The notes under the pieces: model-generated
Told to the model about the DNA's origin: nothing
What the model saw: only the letters and a program-made list of their open reading frames with translations
Databases searched by the model: none
Shown here: positions 26,657-35,939 of the stretch, piece after piece
Layout: each line of letters opens with the position of its first letter
Position numbering within the stretch: position 1 is the first letter of the stretch
Position numbers and translations under genes: made by a program
NCBI GenBank assembly: GCA_030835135.1
Contig: JAUQWO010000088.1
Coordinates: 1 to 64,000, forward strand
DNA length: 64,000 nucleotides
Source: Bacteroidota bacterium
GTDB lineage: Bacteria > Bacteroidota > Ignavibacteria > UBA10030 > UBA6906
Direction of reading: 5' to 3'

Positions 26657-27463
26657 CTATTCCGTGATCAGGAGCCAGGAGAGCACGATGATCCCGGCCT
26701 GCGCGAGGGCAAGGGAGATCCCGGCCATGGTGTCCAATCGCCTCCGTCCGGAGGCAAAGGCCGGGTCGCCCGTGGCCAGATATGCTTCCTGCTTCTCATC
26801 CGCGGCGATCTTGAAATAGGCGGCACCGATCCCCGCCAGGATCGAGACGCCCCCGCTGACGAGCTGTCCCACCGTGCGGGAATCCCATGCATTCCTCGAC
26901 ACAAGGACGGACGGTGTGTCCCCGGCCGGGTCGCGCCAGCCGGCCTTCAACGCAACGGTGAGTGCGGTTTCTCCTGTCAGGGCAGAGGGGAGGATCACGA
27001 CAGGCTCGAATCCGTTCATGCGCAGCTCAAGCCGCGTGTCCGGATGAAGATCGGATGACCTTACCAGCGCGGGAGTAACGTACGCCAGGGAATCATTCAT
27101 ATAGAGCTGTGCGCCGTCCGGGTCGGACCGGACCGGGATGAATGTCCGGAGCTGATAAGAGAAGGTGTGTGTCTGTCCCTGGAGCAGGACAACAGTATCG
27201 ATCGCAGGCCGGACCGTCCAGGCGTCCGGCCTGGGGGGCAGGATGCGGAGGATGTGGGTCCCCGGGGGCACGCCATCGAGGATCAGAGGTGTCTTTCCAA
27301 CGTGAACCGAGTCGAGAACGACCGATGCGCTGTCCAGGTCGGCTGCCACTTCGACCCGCGCCGTCAGCAAGGAATCCGCGGAAGCAGATGCGACTGCGAT
27401 GTTCGCAGCCAAGAGGATGCTGCATGCTGTCACCACAGAGAGCGTGAGTGGTCCCGTGTTCAT
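26657..27463 (-). CDS. PEGA-domain envelope protein with C-terminal membrane helices
   Basis: 268 aa. Signal peptide at the N-terminus (ACSILLAANIAVASASA), then a PEGA repeat (ASVVLDSVHVGKTPLILDGVPPG) and a second, weaker one (GAQLYMNDSLAYVTPALV). Residues about 200-268 hold two hydrophobic helices (QLVSGGVSILAGIGAAYF and SLALAQAGIIVLSWLL). PEGA domains are thought to bind surface or wall components. Start overlaps the stop of the upstream propeller lipoprotein gene (ATGA). Third gene of the operon starting at 31427. Confidence 0.72.
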   Translation of the reverse strand: MNTGPLTLSVVTACSILLAANIAVASASADSLLTARVEVAADLDSASVVLDSVHVGKTPLILDGVPPGTHILRILPPRPDAWTVRPAIDTVVLLQGQTHTFSYQLRTFIPVRSDPDGAQLYMNDSLAYVTPALVRSSDLHPDTRLELRMNGFEPVVILPSALTGETALTVALKAGWRDPAGDTPSVLVSRNAWDSRTVGQLVSGGVSILAGIGAAYFKIAADEKQEAYLATGDPAFASGRRRLDTMAGISLALAQAGIIVLSWLLITE

Positions 27464-28599
27464 TGCGGCCCCCGGAACGATTGTATGATCCGTGTGTCCT
27501 GTGCAACGAAGACGCGGCCCAGCCCTCCGATCGGCGTGGTCTTGATCCTTCCGTCGGTCGGCGTGCGCCAGATGATCCCGCCGGTGGATCGTGTGAGGGC
27601 GAGGAGGTCCTTCTTCAGGGTTCCGGCATAGACGACATCACCGGCGCCAAGCAGTCCGGCGTCGACCGGCGACCGGAGGTCGGTGTCCCAGTGGAGTACA
27701 CCGGTGGCCGGATCCAATGCCATAATGTGTCCGCCGGTGGTGCCGACGATCACCGTGGCCGAGTCTGCGACCACGGCCCCGTAGACCGACGCGCCGGGGT
27801 GTGCCGTCCACCGGAGTGTGCCTGATGTCAGATCGACGGCAATGAGATCGCCGGTCAATGTACCAACGAACACGGTACCGTGATGTATCACCGGTGTTGC
27901 CTGGATGGGCCCTCCTGCGGCAACACGCCAGCGTAGAGCTCCGGTCCGCGCGTGACAGCAATACAGGTATCCGTCATCCGCACCGAACACGACCGCACTA
28001 TCCTGGCCGGCGGGAGAAGATCTGATCCCCTTGAGGGAGGTGTTCGCAGGGAGAGCGTAGCTCCAGATCTTCTCGCCGGTTCCCAGGGCGAGGCAGGTCA
28101 TTACGCCCTGCACATTTCCCACGTACAGTGACGCACCGAGGAGGAGGGGTGAGCCGAGGACATCGGGACCGGCGAAGCGCCAGCGGATCCGGGCGTCGAC
28201 GAGGTCGTACGCCACCGCGGACTCGCGTCCGCCGGCGAGCGGTACGATGACGGTACTGCCTGCAACCACGGGAGTTCCCTGGATCGCACCGCCGAGGCTC
28301 ACCCATCCGAGCCGCTTTCCCGTGGCGGCATGCACGACGTAGAGTTCGCCGCGCAGATTCCCGATGATCAGGAGGCTGTCCACGAGACACGGTGCGCCAT
28401 CGCCGATGCCGGCGCTGATATCCTCGTCCCACTCGGGGATGAGGGGTGGTGCCGGAACATCCCGCAGATCATTGTTGCGTTGCGGACCGCCGCCGAGCAT
28501 GATGATGCCCGACTCCGGGTGGCGTGGCGGCCCGGCGAGTTTCAGTCCGCTGCACCCTGCCAGGAGGAGCGCGGCCGCTATGATGATCGTCCGGCGCAT
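27460..28599 (-). CDS. PQQ-type beta-propeller lipoprotein (BamB-like)
   Basis: 379 aa from ATG 28599, whose A is the last base of the preceding stop (TGATG). Lipobox LLLAGC at about residue 19. Repeated propeller blades, each with the GxLxWR/G pattern: TGKRLGWVSLGGAI, VDARIRWRFAG, TGALRWRVAAGG, TSGTLRWTAHPG. Architecture is like BamB, which helps BAM assemble barrels; the adjacent gene encodes an Omp85 barrel fusion, so a related accessory role is a fair inference. Sequence identity to true BamB cannot be judged here. Confidence 0.8.
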   Translation of the reverse strand: MRRTIIIAAALLLAGCSGLKLAGPPRHPESGIIMLGGGPQRNNDLRDVPAPPLIPEWDEDISAGIGDGAPCLVDSLLIIGNLRGELYVVHAATGKRLGWVSLGGAIQGTPVVAGSTVIVPLAGGRESAVAYDLVDARIRWRFAGPDVLGSPLLLGASLYVGNVQGVMTCLALGTGEKIWSYALPANTSLKGIRSSPAGQDSAVVFGADDGYLYCCHARTGALRWRVAAGGPIQATPVIHHGTVFVGTLTGDLIAVDLTSGTLRWTAHPGASVYGAVVADSATVIVGTTGGHIMALDPATGVLHWDTDLRSPVDAGLLGAGDVVYAGTLKKDLLALTRSTGGIIWRTPTDGRIKTTPIGGLGRVFVAQDTRIIQSFRGPQ

Positions 28600-31427
28600 C
28601 AGAAATCCCACCCGAAGAAGAACTGATGGAAGATCCCATCCTGAAAACGAGAGAAGTTGTCTTCGATGCGCTTCCCGATATCGTACCGGAGGACCAGGAC
28701 GCCACCGAGGTTCATTCTGATCCCGCCGCCGGTGCTTCCGAGGGTCTGTTCATAGTCCCGGTCCCATGCTCCACCCGCGTCGAAGAACAACGCGCCGCGC
28801 AGGGAGAAGAAGCTCAGACCGAAGAACGGGAAGCGGACCGTGACCTCATCGACGAACGGGAAGCGGAGTTCCTGACTGGTGAGCCAGAGTTTTTCGCCGC
28901 GGATGCTCCAGCGGTCCCATCCGCGGAGGTCCCAGCTTCCGCCCATCACGAACCTGCGCGATTCCTTGCCGTGGTTGTAGAAGAGCCAGAACCGTGATGC
29001 GAACGCGCTGCGCAGTGCGAGGCGTGCGTAGTGCCGGTAGTCGGCGATGACGGAGAAGTAGTTGACGTTGGAATACTGGATATCCGATGTGTACGCGAGC
29101 GTCAGGTTGAAGCGGGTCCCATCCAGAGGGCCGCTCGGCCCCCAGAGCGAGTTGTCGTGGGTGAAGGCGATCGAGTTGGAAAGCAGGAGTGCCTTGCGTT
29201 CCTGCAGGGTCCCGTCCACCTCGCGGTTGGAGTTGCTCAGGCTCATGCCGGTCTCGATCCGCTCGAACTTCGTGAGCGGGTAGCTCGTGGCGAAGTATCC
29301 GCCGAAGACGCGTTCGTAGTAGAATTCATCCCTGGCGGTGAGGTCGTACCGGCGGCCGGTGAACCGGTAGATCCCGTAGGCAAAGCTGGTGCGCTGGCCG
29401 AGGGCGACGCGTGAGATGGCGATATTGAAGCTCGAGAGGAGTTCGTCCTGTGTCTGTGCTGTATTATAGAGGAGGAAGTAGTACTGGTCATTCCCCAGGA
29501 CGTCGCTGAGAGCCACGAACGCCCCGCCGGATGTGCCGAAGACCGGATCCGTGGAGATCGCGCTCTGGGCCACATCCAGACTGTAGTCGCCGCGGTACTT
29601 GAGGCGCTCGATCTCGGAATGGGCCGAGAGGACCGCGGCTTCCCACGGCCGGGTGCGGTCGGCCAGGTCAAGGGTCCGCATGGTGGTGGAGGTGTCGAAC
29701 ACCGACCGGACAGCCGTGATCGAGGCAATGCGGAAGCTGAACTTCTCGAAGATCGTGAACACCAGGTCGCCGTCCGATGTCCAGGTGGGGTCGAAGGCGG
29801 ATGTGACGAACGAGGTCACGCGCGTCATGCTGCGGATGCCGCCGGCGAACCGCCGCGTCATGTCCATCATCCAGATATTGCTCGTGCCCTCGATGTCGGA
29901 GGTGAATGCCAGAAGCGAGCCGTCGCGCGACCAGGACGGCGCGCTGTCGGTCCACGGACCGTACGTGAGGTACGAGATATCCCCGGTACCGAGATCGAGC
30001 AGGAACAGATTGTACCGTCCTTTGTCCCCGTACGTCGTACGATCGGAGCTGAATACGAGCGTGTCGCCGCGCGGCGACCATGCGGGGTCGCGGTCGTCGT
30101 AGTAGTCGTTGGTCAGTCGCCGGAGCGAACGTGTTTCCGTGTCCAGGACATACAGGTCGTTCTGTCCCCCCCGGTCGATCGCCGAGAATGCGACACGCCG
30201 GCCATCCGATGACCAGGACGTGGAACCGATGCTGACGAGGTCGGTGAAGCGGAAGGACGTCACAGTCTCACGCGCGCGCACGTCGTAGATGTGGAGGGCA
30301 TCGCGTTCACCGCTCTTCGTGGCAAAAGCCAGGAGGCCGGCGGCCGACACGTCGATCCCGCTCCGGAGAGGATGGAATGCCTCGAACTCATCCGTCTGTT
30401 CGCCTTCGATCACATTGACCGCATCGGCTTCGGGGTCGGGATCATCGAGGTCCCGGGTGAAGACCCCGGTGTAGCCGGTGCGGTTACCGATGAAATAGAC
30501 GTCGCGCGTGGAGTCGTGCTCGAACACCACCGGTTTGGCGCTGAAGCCATCGCGGACGATGCGGCGGGTGACCTGGCTGGGCTGGTCGCGTGATGCGAGG
30601 AGCGGGTAGTATTCCTTCTTGAGGCTGTACAGCCACTCTTCGTCGAACTCCTTGAAGGTCTTGCCGATCGTGATACGCAGGACATCGCTGAAGGATGCTT
30701 CCCGCCAGAAGTTCTCCATGAGGAGGAGGATCTTTTCCTCGCCGTACACGCGGGCGATGTAGGACAGGGCCTTCTGTCCCTCCTTGTACATGAGGAACGA
30801 GCCGTAGATGCGTCCCATGTCCCCCAGACCGACGGCGATGTCGTTGAGCACCGCATCGCGCATCACCATCTCGGCCTGGGCATCCCACGTGGTCGACCAG
30901 TACTCCGCAAGTCCCTCCACGAACCAGAGCGGTGGATAGCGGTCCTGTGTCTTCCTGTGGTCCACGAGCACGCGGCTGACCTTGCTATGCATGAAGACGT
31001 GGACGAGTTCATGACGGATCACATGGCGGAACTGATAGACGGACCCGTCGGACGGGATGACGACGCGTCCTTTGAGGAACTCGAAGAAGCCCCCCACACC
31101 TTCGGGGATGAATCCGCCCGTCGTGTTGGTCTGCTGGAAGTGGAGATGCGAGCTGTACAGGATGAGGGGGACGCGTGTATTGAGTGAGTGATTGAACTTC
31201 ACTTCCAGCGCGCGGTACGATTCTTCGGCGAAGAACGCGCCGCGTTCCGCGAGGTCCTTCATTTCCGGATAGTAGTAGATGTCGAAGTGTTCGGTCTTGA
31301 GCACATGCCAGGCGAACTCGGTGTACTGCACCTTGTTCCGCCCGAAGTAGAAGAACTGGGCGGAGAGGGTCGAGGGGAGGATCAGGAGAAGGAGGAGTAT
31401 GATTACGTAGGCAGAAGCGCGCGTCAT
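28599..31427 (-). CDS. Peptidase MA-like / TolB propeller / Omp85 barrel fusion
   Basis: 942 aa, signal peptide ending LPSTLSAQ. Residues about 40-260 resemble a peptidase-MA (gluzincin) domain with zinc motif VIRHELVHVFMH and downstream WFVEGLAEYW. Residues about 290-600 are TolB/WD40-like blades (STSWSSDGRRVAFSA, DPAWSPRGDTLVFSSD, APSWSRDGSLLAFTSD). The last 300 residues are an Omp85-type surface-antigen barrel (NNSLWGPSGPLDGTRF is not exact but FVMGGSWDLRGWDRWSIRG and FFDAGGAWDRDY are typical) ending in Phe. So a protease, a propeller and an outer-membrane pore are one chain. First gene of the operon with the propeller lipoprotein and PEGA protein. Function unknown. Confidence 0.85.
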   Translation of the reverse strand: MTRASAYVIILLLLLILPSTLSAQFFYFGRNKVQYTEFAWHVLKTEHFDIYYYPEMKDLAERGAFFAEESYRALEVKFNHSLNTRVPLILYSSHLHFQQTNTTGGFIPEGVGGFFEFLKGRVVIPSDGSVYQFRHVIRHELVHVFMHSKVSRVLVDHRKTQDRYPPLWFVEGLAEYWSTTWDAQAEMVMRDAVLNDIAVGLGDMGRIYGSFLMYKEGQKALSYIARVYGEEKILLLMENFWREASFSDVLRITIGKTFKEFDEEWLYSLKKEYYPLLASRDQPSQVTRRIVRDGFSAKPVVFEHDSTRDVYFIGNRTGYTGVFTRDLDDPDPEADAVNVIEGEQTDEFEAFHPLRSGIDVSAAGLLAFATKSGERDALHIYDVRARETVTSFRFTDLVSIGSTSWSSDGRRVAFSAIDRGGQNDLYVLDTETRSLRRLTNDYYDDRDPAWSPRGDTLVFSSDRTTYGDKGRYNLFLLDLGTGDISYLTYGPWTDSAPSWSRDGSLLAFTSDIEGTSNIWMMDMTRRFAGGIRSMTRVTSFVTSAFDPTWTSDGDLVFTIFEKFSFRIASITAVRSVFDTSTTMRTLDLADRTRPWEAAVLSAHSEIERLKYRGDYSLDVAQSAISTDPVFGTSGGAFVALSDVLGNDQYYFLLYNTAQTQDELLSSFNIAISRVALGQRTSFAYGIYRFTGRRYDLTARDEFYYERVFGGYFATSYPLTKFERIETGMSLSNSNREVDGTLQERKALLLSNSIAFTHDNSLWGPSGPLDGTRFNLTLAYTSDIQYSNVNYFSVIADYRHYARLALRSAFASRFWLFYNHGKESRRFVMGGSWDLRGWDRWSIRGEKLWLTSQELRFPFVDEVTVRFPFFGLSFFSLRGALFFDAGGAWDRDYEQTLGSTGGGIRMNLGGVLVLRYDIGKRIEDNFSRFQDGIFHQFFFGWDF

Positions 31428-31471
31428 GGGCGGCCCGACAGTTTCCGGTTGCTCCTCAGGGTACTGTCACC

Positions 31472-31500
31472 ATTGTAGAGACTTTCCGGACAACCTGCAA
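31472..31500 (-). promoter_or_regulatory. Promoter of the Omp85-fusion operon
   Basis: TTGCAG (31500-31495), 17 bases, TACAAT (31477-31472) on the minus strand, about 45 bases before the ATG at 31427. Confidence 0.6.
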
Positions 31501-31580
31501 CACGCGGAGAGGGGTCGTCGGTGAGAATGCGACGAAACGCATGCGGCTGTGGCTTCCCTGCCACGCCCGCCAAAGCAGCA

Positions 31581-31603
31581 AAGCCCGGGAACAACCCGGG
31601 CTT
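31581..31603 (-). terminator. Intrinsic terminator after the fni-to-small-peptide operon
   Basis: aagcccggg/cccgggctt perfect 9-bp stem with a 5-base loop; on the minus strand it is followed by TGCTGCTTTGG. It lies about 60 bases past the 31-aa ORF stop and before the next promoter. Confidence 0.7.
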
Positions 31604-31620
31604 CGCTTTGCGTCATTATC

Positions 31621-31652
31621 GATTATCCATTATCCATGGACAATGGATAATC
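31621..31652. repeat. Inverted repeat built on ATTATCCAT units
   Basis: Perfect 11-bp arms gattatccatt/aatggataatc around a 10-base centre that itself holds the palindrome tccatgga. AT-rich in an otherwise GC-rich region, between the small ORF and the terminator. Could be a second terminator stem or a dispersed intergenic element. Confidence 0.55.
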
Positions 31653-31661
31653 AAGTCCTTC

Positions 31662-31757
31662 CTACCACGAGGTCCCGCTGCGAAACACCGTGGCGACCAG
31701 GATCAGGGCCAGCGTGAAGACAGCGACGCCCAGTGCGATGTAGTGCTGCTTCCTCAT
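31662..31757 (-). CDS. 31-aa single-helix membrane peptide (not in ORF track)
   Basis: ATG at 31757 overlaps the stop of the isomerase gene as ATGA, and GGGGAAGG lies just upstream inside that gene. The peptide is MRKQHY, then a long hydrophobic run (IALGVAVFTLALILVATVF), then RSGTSW and TAG. That is one complete transmembrane helix with a positive N-terminus. Coupled start, ribosome site, and the terminator right after it all support a real gene. No family recognised. Confidence 0.55.
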   Translation of the reverse strand: MRKQHYIALGVAVFTLALILVATVFRSGTSW

Positions 31758-32806
31758 TTCACCTTCCCCAGTTCTGTTTTGAGATGATTGATCACCGCCA
31801 CCGGTGTCGGGTCCACTTCATGCAGGATCGCCATATAGTAGCTCACCCAATCGCCGAGATACAGCAACGAGAACATGCGTGCAAGGAGGCTCTTCCCTTC
31901 GCTCCAGACTTCGGTGCAGTGTTCGGTCTGGCGTGTGATGATCTCTTTGGTGATGCCCATCCTGATCTGGACCCGCGGGTGGTCCTGTGCGTCCCTCAGG
32001 AATAACACGTGCATCTCCGCCATAGGTTCCGTCAGGACCTTCCAGCCGACGAGTTCATTGTGGTTCATCTCCGGCAGGACATGGCCGAAGGCGAGCGATT
32101 TGGCGTTCTCCGCGATCTGTCCCCGCCAGCGCGTATTGATGGCGTCGAACCGTTCCGTGGAGGAATACGTGATCACCAGTCGGTTCTTCAGTCCCTGCGC
32201 CAGTGCCAGGGCGGGGTTCTCTGCCGGATCGGGGAGGGTATAGACCGAGGCCTTCGATCGCAGGAGGGAGACGGTCTCCTTGATATCCTTCGGCCGGCTT
32301 TTGATGAAGCCGAGCTTGATCAGGGCGAGCAGGAGGGGGAAGAACGAGTAGCCGACGGCGGCGCGGGGCGGGAGGCCGCCGGGGACCTTGATGAACGGCG
32401 ACTTCATTTTGAGCGCGAGTTTCTCGGCGATGCCGTTCGACGAGATGACCAGGATGCGCGCCTTCCGTTTGATGGCCTCGCGGTGCGCCGCGTTCGTCTC
32501 TTCCGTATTCCCCGAGTAGCTGGAAACGATGACGAGGGTATCGGGTCCGACGAAGGCGGGCAGGGTGTAGTGGCGGTTCACGATGATGGGCACCGAGATC
32601 TCGCCGGCGAGGTAGCTGCGCAAGAGGTCGCCGCCGATGGCGGAGCCGCCGAGGCCGCACACCACGATGTTCTTCACGCCGGTGACCTTCATCCTGACGG
32701 TGGCCTTCGCGCCGATCTCCAGTGCTTCCTCCACCTGGGCCGGGAACTCGCGCACCAGTTTGAACATGTTCGCCCGGTCGGTTCGTGCGATCGCTTCATT
32801 GATCAT
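31754..32806 (-). CDS. Bifunctional phosphoglucose/phosphomannose isomerase (SIS domains)
   Basis: About 350 aa. SIS-fold motifs are VCGLGGSAIGGDLLRSY, SSYSGNTEETNAAHREA and the C-terminal part with NHNELVGW, which carries the glutamate base and histidine used by the family. Interconverts fructose-6-phosphate with glucose- and mannose-6-phosphate. I start at ATG 32806 (MINEAIARTDRANMF) from family likeness. An earlier ATG at 32884 overlaps the ptsI stop (ATGA) and could be the true coupled start with a longer tail. Confidence 0.86.
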   Translation of the reverse strand: MINEAIARTDRANMFKLVREFPAQVEEALEIGAKATVRMKVTGVKNIVVCGLGGSAIGGDLLRSYLAGEISVPIIVNRHYTLPAFVGPDTLVIVSSYSGNTEETNAAHREAIKRKARILVISSNGIAEKLALKMKSPFIKVPGGLPPRAAVGYSFFPLLLALIKLGFIKSRPKDIKETVSLLRSKASVYTLPDPAENPALALAQGLKNRLVITYSSTERFDAINTRWRGQIAENAKSLAFGHVLPEMNHNELVGWKVLTEPMAEMHVLFLRDAQDHPRVQIRMGITKEIITRQTEHCTEVWSEGKSLLARMFSLLYLGDWVSYYMAILHEVDPTPVAVINHLKTELGKVK

Positions 32807-32880
32807 GGTCTTCTTCTCGTCTTGTCCGTTGTCGTTTCGTTCTACACTCTTCATGCATTCTGCATTGCTGAACGTCTGCG

Positions 32881-34647
32881 TCACTCTTCTTCCAGCGGGA
32901 TCTCCGGGACGCGTGTCCTGGTGATCGATGACAGGTATTCCCTGATCTCCCGTTCGCTGCTCATCATCAGGACCTTCTCGGCGATGCGGTGGGCATCGCG
33001 GTGACGGATGGAGCGGATGATCTTTTTGATCTCCGGGAGGACCGGGGGGATGACGCTGAGTTCATCCACACCGAGGCCGACGAAGAGGACCGTGGCCACG
33101 GGATCACCGGCCATCTCGCCGCAGATGCCGACCCATTTATGCTTCCGGTGCGCGGCCTCGATCACGAAGTGGATCGTGCGCACGACCGCGGGGTTGAAGG
33201 GTTGATAGAGCGCCGCCACGGAATCGTTCCCGCGGTCGACGGCCATCATGTACTGGGTGAGATCGTTGGTTCCGATGCTCAGGAAGTCGACCTCCTCCGC
33301 GATCTGTTCCGCCATCAGTGCGGCGCTCGGGACTTCGATCATGACGCCGATCTTCATTTTCGGGTCGAAGGGGACACCGGCCGCCTTGAGGTCGTGCTGG
33401 GCCTGATGCACCATCTCTTTGGCGCGGTGCACTTCTTCGATCGTGCAGATCATCGGGAACATGATCCGGACGTTCTTTCGTGCGCTTGCCCGCAGGAGGG
33501 CCCGGAGCTGGGCCGCGAAGATGTCGGGCCGGTCCAGGAGCACGCGGATGCCGCGCCAGCCGAGGAACGGGTTCTCCTCGTGGTGTGTGTCGGGGGCGAG
33601 CTTGTCGCCGCCGATGTCGAAGGTGCGGAAGAGGACCGGATGGGGGTACATGGCTTCGGCGACGCGCGTGTAGAGCGCGGTCTGTTCCTCTTCGGTCGGG
33701 TAGTCGGCACGGCCGATGAGCTGGCTCTCGGTGCGGAAGAGGCCGATCCCTTCCGACCCCTGCACGCGCGCGAACTCGATCTCCTCGAAGAATTCGATGT
33801 TCGAGGAGAGCTCCACCTTGGCCTTGTCGATGGTCACCGCCGGCAGTCCTGCGATGCCGGTCAGCTGCTCTTCGAACGCCCGGAACTTCGCGGCTTTGGC
33901 TTCCAGATGTTCGACGGTGGCGGGGGACGGATTGATGATCAGGTGTCCGCCGTAGCCGTCGATCGCGACGGCATCGCCGGACTTGATCTGTTTGGTGGCG
34001 TTCCGGAGTCCGACCACCGCCGGGATCTTGAGCGAGCGGGAGAGGATCGCGGCATGCGACGTGACGCCGCCGAGGTCCGTGGCATAGCCGAGGATCTGGT
34101 TCCGGCTGAAGATGACCGTGTCAGCGGGTGCGAGGGTCTCGGAGACGATGATCGACGCGCCTTCGAGCCGCGAGAAGAGCTTCTGGTCCTGGATGTTCCG
34201 GATGATCCGGTTCATGACATCGTCCACGTCATGCGCGCGTTCATGCATGTACTCGTCCGTGGAGGCGAGCATCAGGTGTTTGTACTTGCTGATCTCGTCG
34301 GACACGATGTGTTCGGCATTCCTGAGTTCCGCGGCGATCCGCTTCTCGATGGTGCCCATCAGGATCGTATCCGCGAGGATCATGATCTGGGCCTCGAAGA
34401 TGACAGCGCTTTCGGAGCCGAGTTTCTGCTCGGCGAAGGCCAGGACCTTCCGGAGTTCCTTCTCGGAGCGGGCGTTGGCGGTGCGCAGGCGTTCGATCTC
34501 CGCCGGGACCTCCTCCGCCGTGATCGTGCGCGGGCGCACCTCCGGGATGAGTTTGGAGTAGAGGTAGGCGTTGCCGCAGGCGATACCCGGTGCGGCAGCG
34601 ATCCCCTTCAGGACGATCTCGTCCGTGTGCTGCGGGGTGTCGGTCAT
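32881..34647 (-). CDS. ptsI: PTS enzyme I (phosphoenolpyruvate-protein phosphotransferase)
   Basis: Moves phosphate from PEP to HPr. 588 aa from ATG 34647, one base after the ptsH stop. Active-site His in LGGVTSHAAILSRSLKIP, PEP-site GIGLFRTESQLIGR, then FRTFDIGGDKL and CGEMAGDP near the C-terminus with GVDELSVIP. The track start is 9 codons early, inside ptsH. No EII sugar permease gene is near. Confidence 0.95.
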   Translation of the reverse strand: MTDTPQHTDEIVLKGIAAAPGIACGNAYLYSKLIPEVRPRTITAEEVPAEIERLRTANARSEKELRKVLAFAEQKLGSESAVIFEAQIMILADTILMGTIEKRIAAELRNAEHIVSDEISKYKHLMLASTDEYMHERAHDVDDVMNRIIRNIQDQKLFSRLEGASIIVSETLAPADTVIFSRNQILGYATDLGGVTSHAAILSRSLKIPAVVGLRNATKQIKSGDAVAIDGYGGHLIINPSPATVEHLEAKAAKFRAFEEQLTGIAGLPAVTIDKAKVELSSNIEFFEEIEFARVQGSEGIGLFRTESQLIGRADYPTEEEQTALYTRVAEAMYPHPVLFRTFDIGGDKLAPDTHHEENPFLGWRGIRVLLDRPDIFAAQLRALLRASARKNVRIMFPMICTIEEVHRAKEMVHQAQHDLKAAGVPFDPKMKIGVMIEVPSAALMAEQIAEEVDFLSIGTNDLTQYMMAVDRGNDSVAALYQPFNPAVVRTIHFVIEAAHRKHKWVGICGEMAGDPVATVLFVGLGVDELSVIPPVLPEIKKIIRSIRHRDAHRIAEKVLMMSSEREIREYLSSITRTRVPEIPLEEE

Positions 34648-34648
34648 G

Positions 34649-34915
34649 TCAGTTCTCTCCGAATCCCTGCTCAAAGAGTTCGACGACGGCCTGTGCCGCG
34701 GCCTCCTCGTCTGCCCCCGTGAAGATCAGGTCCAGGGTGGAACCCTGCTCGGCCGCCAGGGTCATGACACCGATGATGCTCTTGCCATTGATCTCGAACA
34801 TGCCTTTGCGGATCGTGAACTCCGACTGGAAGCGCGAGGCGGTCTTGACGATCGCTGCCGCCGGACGCGTATGCAGTCCGGCCTTGTTGACGATGGTGAC
34901 GGTGCGCTCGATCAT
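34649..34915 (-). CDS. ptsH: Phosphocarrier protein HPr
   Basis: 88 aa from ATG 34915. Phospho-accepting His15 in NKAGLHTRPAAAI and the regulatory Ser46 in INGKSIIGVMTL. The retained Ser46 context would allow HPr-kinase control, although no hprK is in the window. Placed between a prenyl synthase and ptsI. Confidence 0.94.
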   Translation of the reverse strand: MIERTVTIVNKAGLHTRPAAAIVKTASRFQSEFTIRKGMFEINGKSIIGVMTLAAEQGSTLDLIFTGADEEAAAQAVVELFEQGFGEN

Positions 34916-34922
34916 GCCGTGC

Positions 34923-35939
34923 TCAGGATGACCTGTGGACGAGAGCTCCGGCAAGCCAGTGGAGCATGGAATGAGCGCGCGATGCCGGGAGTGCGCGGAG
35001 CGCGACGAGGGCACGTGCGGTGTTGTCCTGGACCGCCCGGCGGGTGTCGTCGAGGACGCCGCAGGTGTCGTAGATCGCGCGGACGCGTGTGACCAATGCG
35101 CGGCGTTCGGCGATGGTTTCGCGGCGTGCCGGCGGCACGGTCTTGCGTCGCATCACGCGGTCCAGGATCGCGCGGTCGGACCCGCGGGAACGTTCCCGTG
35201 CGCGGAGCAGGAGGTAGGTCCGTTTCCCTTCTAGGATATCCCCGCCGATGGCCTTGCCGAATTCCCGTTCGTCGCCGATGACATCCAGCAGGTCGTCCTG
35301 CAATTGAAAGGCACGGCCCAGATGGTGACCGAACCGGTGGAGGGCCCGGATCTGCTCCGGCCTTCCGCCGCCGATGTGTCCGCCCAGTTCCGTGGCGACG
35401 GTCAGGAGGCGGCCGGTCTTCTGTTCGATCATCGAGAAATAGTCCGCGACCCGCACAGTGTTCCGCTGTTCGAATTCCAGGTCCAGTGCCTGGCCTTCGC
35501 ACACGCCGATGACGCCTGCGGTGAACAGTTGAGCGAGCATCGCCGGATCCGCATGACGCGTGCGCATGAGGTTCTTGTATGCGATCGCGAGCAGGGTATC
35601 GCCTGCGAGCAACGCTGTGTTCAGGTCCCAGCGGACATGGACGGTCGCCCGGCCGCGGCGCGTAGGTGCGTGGTCCATGATGTCATCGTGGACCAGGGTG
35701 AAGTTGTGCATGATCTCCACGGCCGCGGCGGCATGGAGCGCGCGGGCCGCTGAACCCCCGACCGCTTCGGCGCCGAGCAGGACGAGGATCGCGCGGAGCC
35801 GTTTGCCGCCGCCGGAGAGGACATAGGCGCAGGCATCCCGGAGGGAGCGGGGCGCACCCGGAGTGATGAGCGACGCCAGATGGCGGTCCACCCGTTGGCG
35901 TAGCAGATCGTACCGTCGTACGTGGATTGACTGCGTCAC
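34923..35939 (-). CDS. Trans-isoprenyl diphosphate synthase
   Basis: 338 aa polyprenyl synthetase. First Asp-rich motif VHDDIMDHAPTRRG and second LQDDLLDVIGD, with the GGGKRLRA substrate site near residue 50. Condenses IPP with allylic diphosphates to make a C15-C40 chain for quinone or lipid carriers; chain length depends on residues before the first motif and cannot be fixed here. Start overlaps the stop of fni (ATGA). 7 bases before ptsH. Confidence 0.9.
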   Translation of the reverse strand: MTQSIHVRRYDLLRQRVDRHLASLITPGAPRSLRDACAYVLSGGGKRLRAILVLLGAEAVGGSAARALHAAAAVEIMHNFTLVHDDIMDHAPTRRGRATVHVRWDLNTALLAGDTLLAIAYKNLMRTRHADPAMLAQLFTAGVIGVCEGQALDLEFEQRNTVRVADYFSMIEQKTGRLLTVATELGGHIGGGRPEQIRALHRFGHHLGRAFQLQDDLLDVIGDEREFGKAIGGDILEGKRTYLLLRARERSRGSDRAILDRVMRRKTVPPARRETIAERRALVTRVRAIYDTCGVLDDTRRAVQDNTARALVALRALPASRAHSMLHWLAGALVHRSS

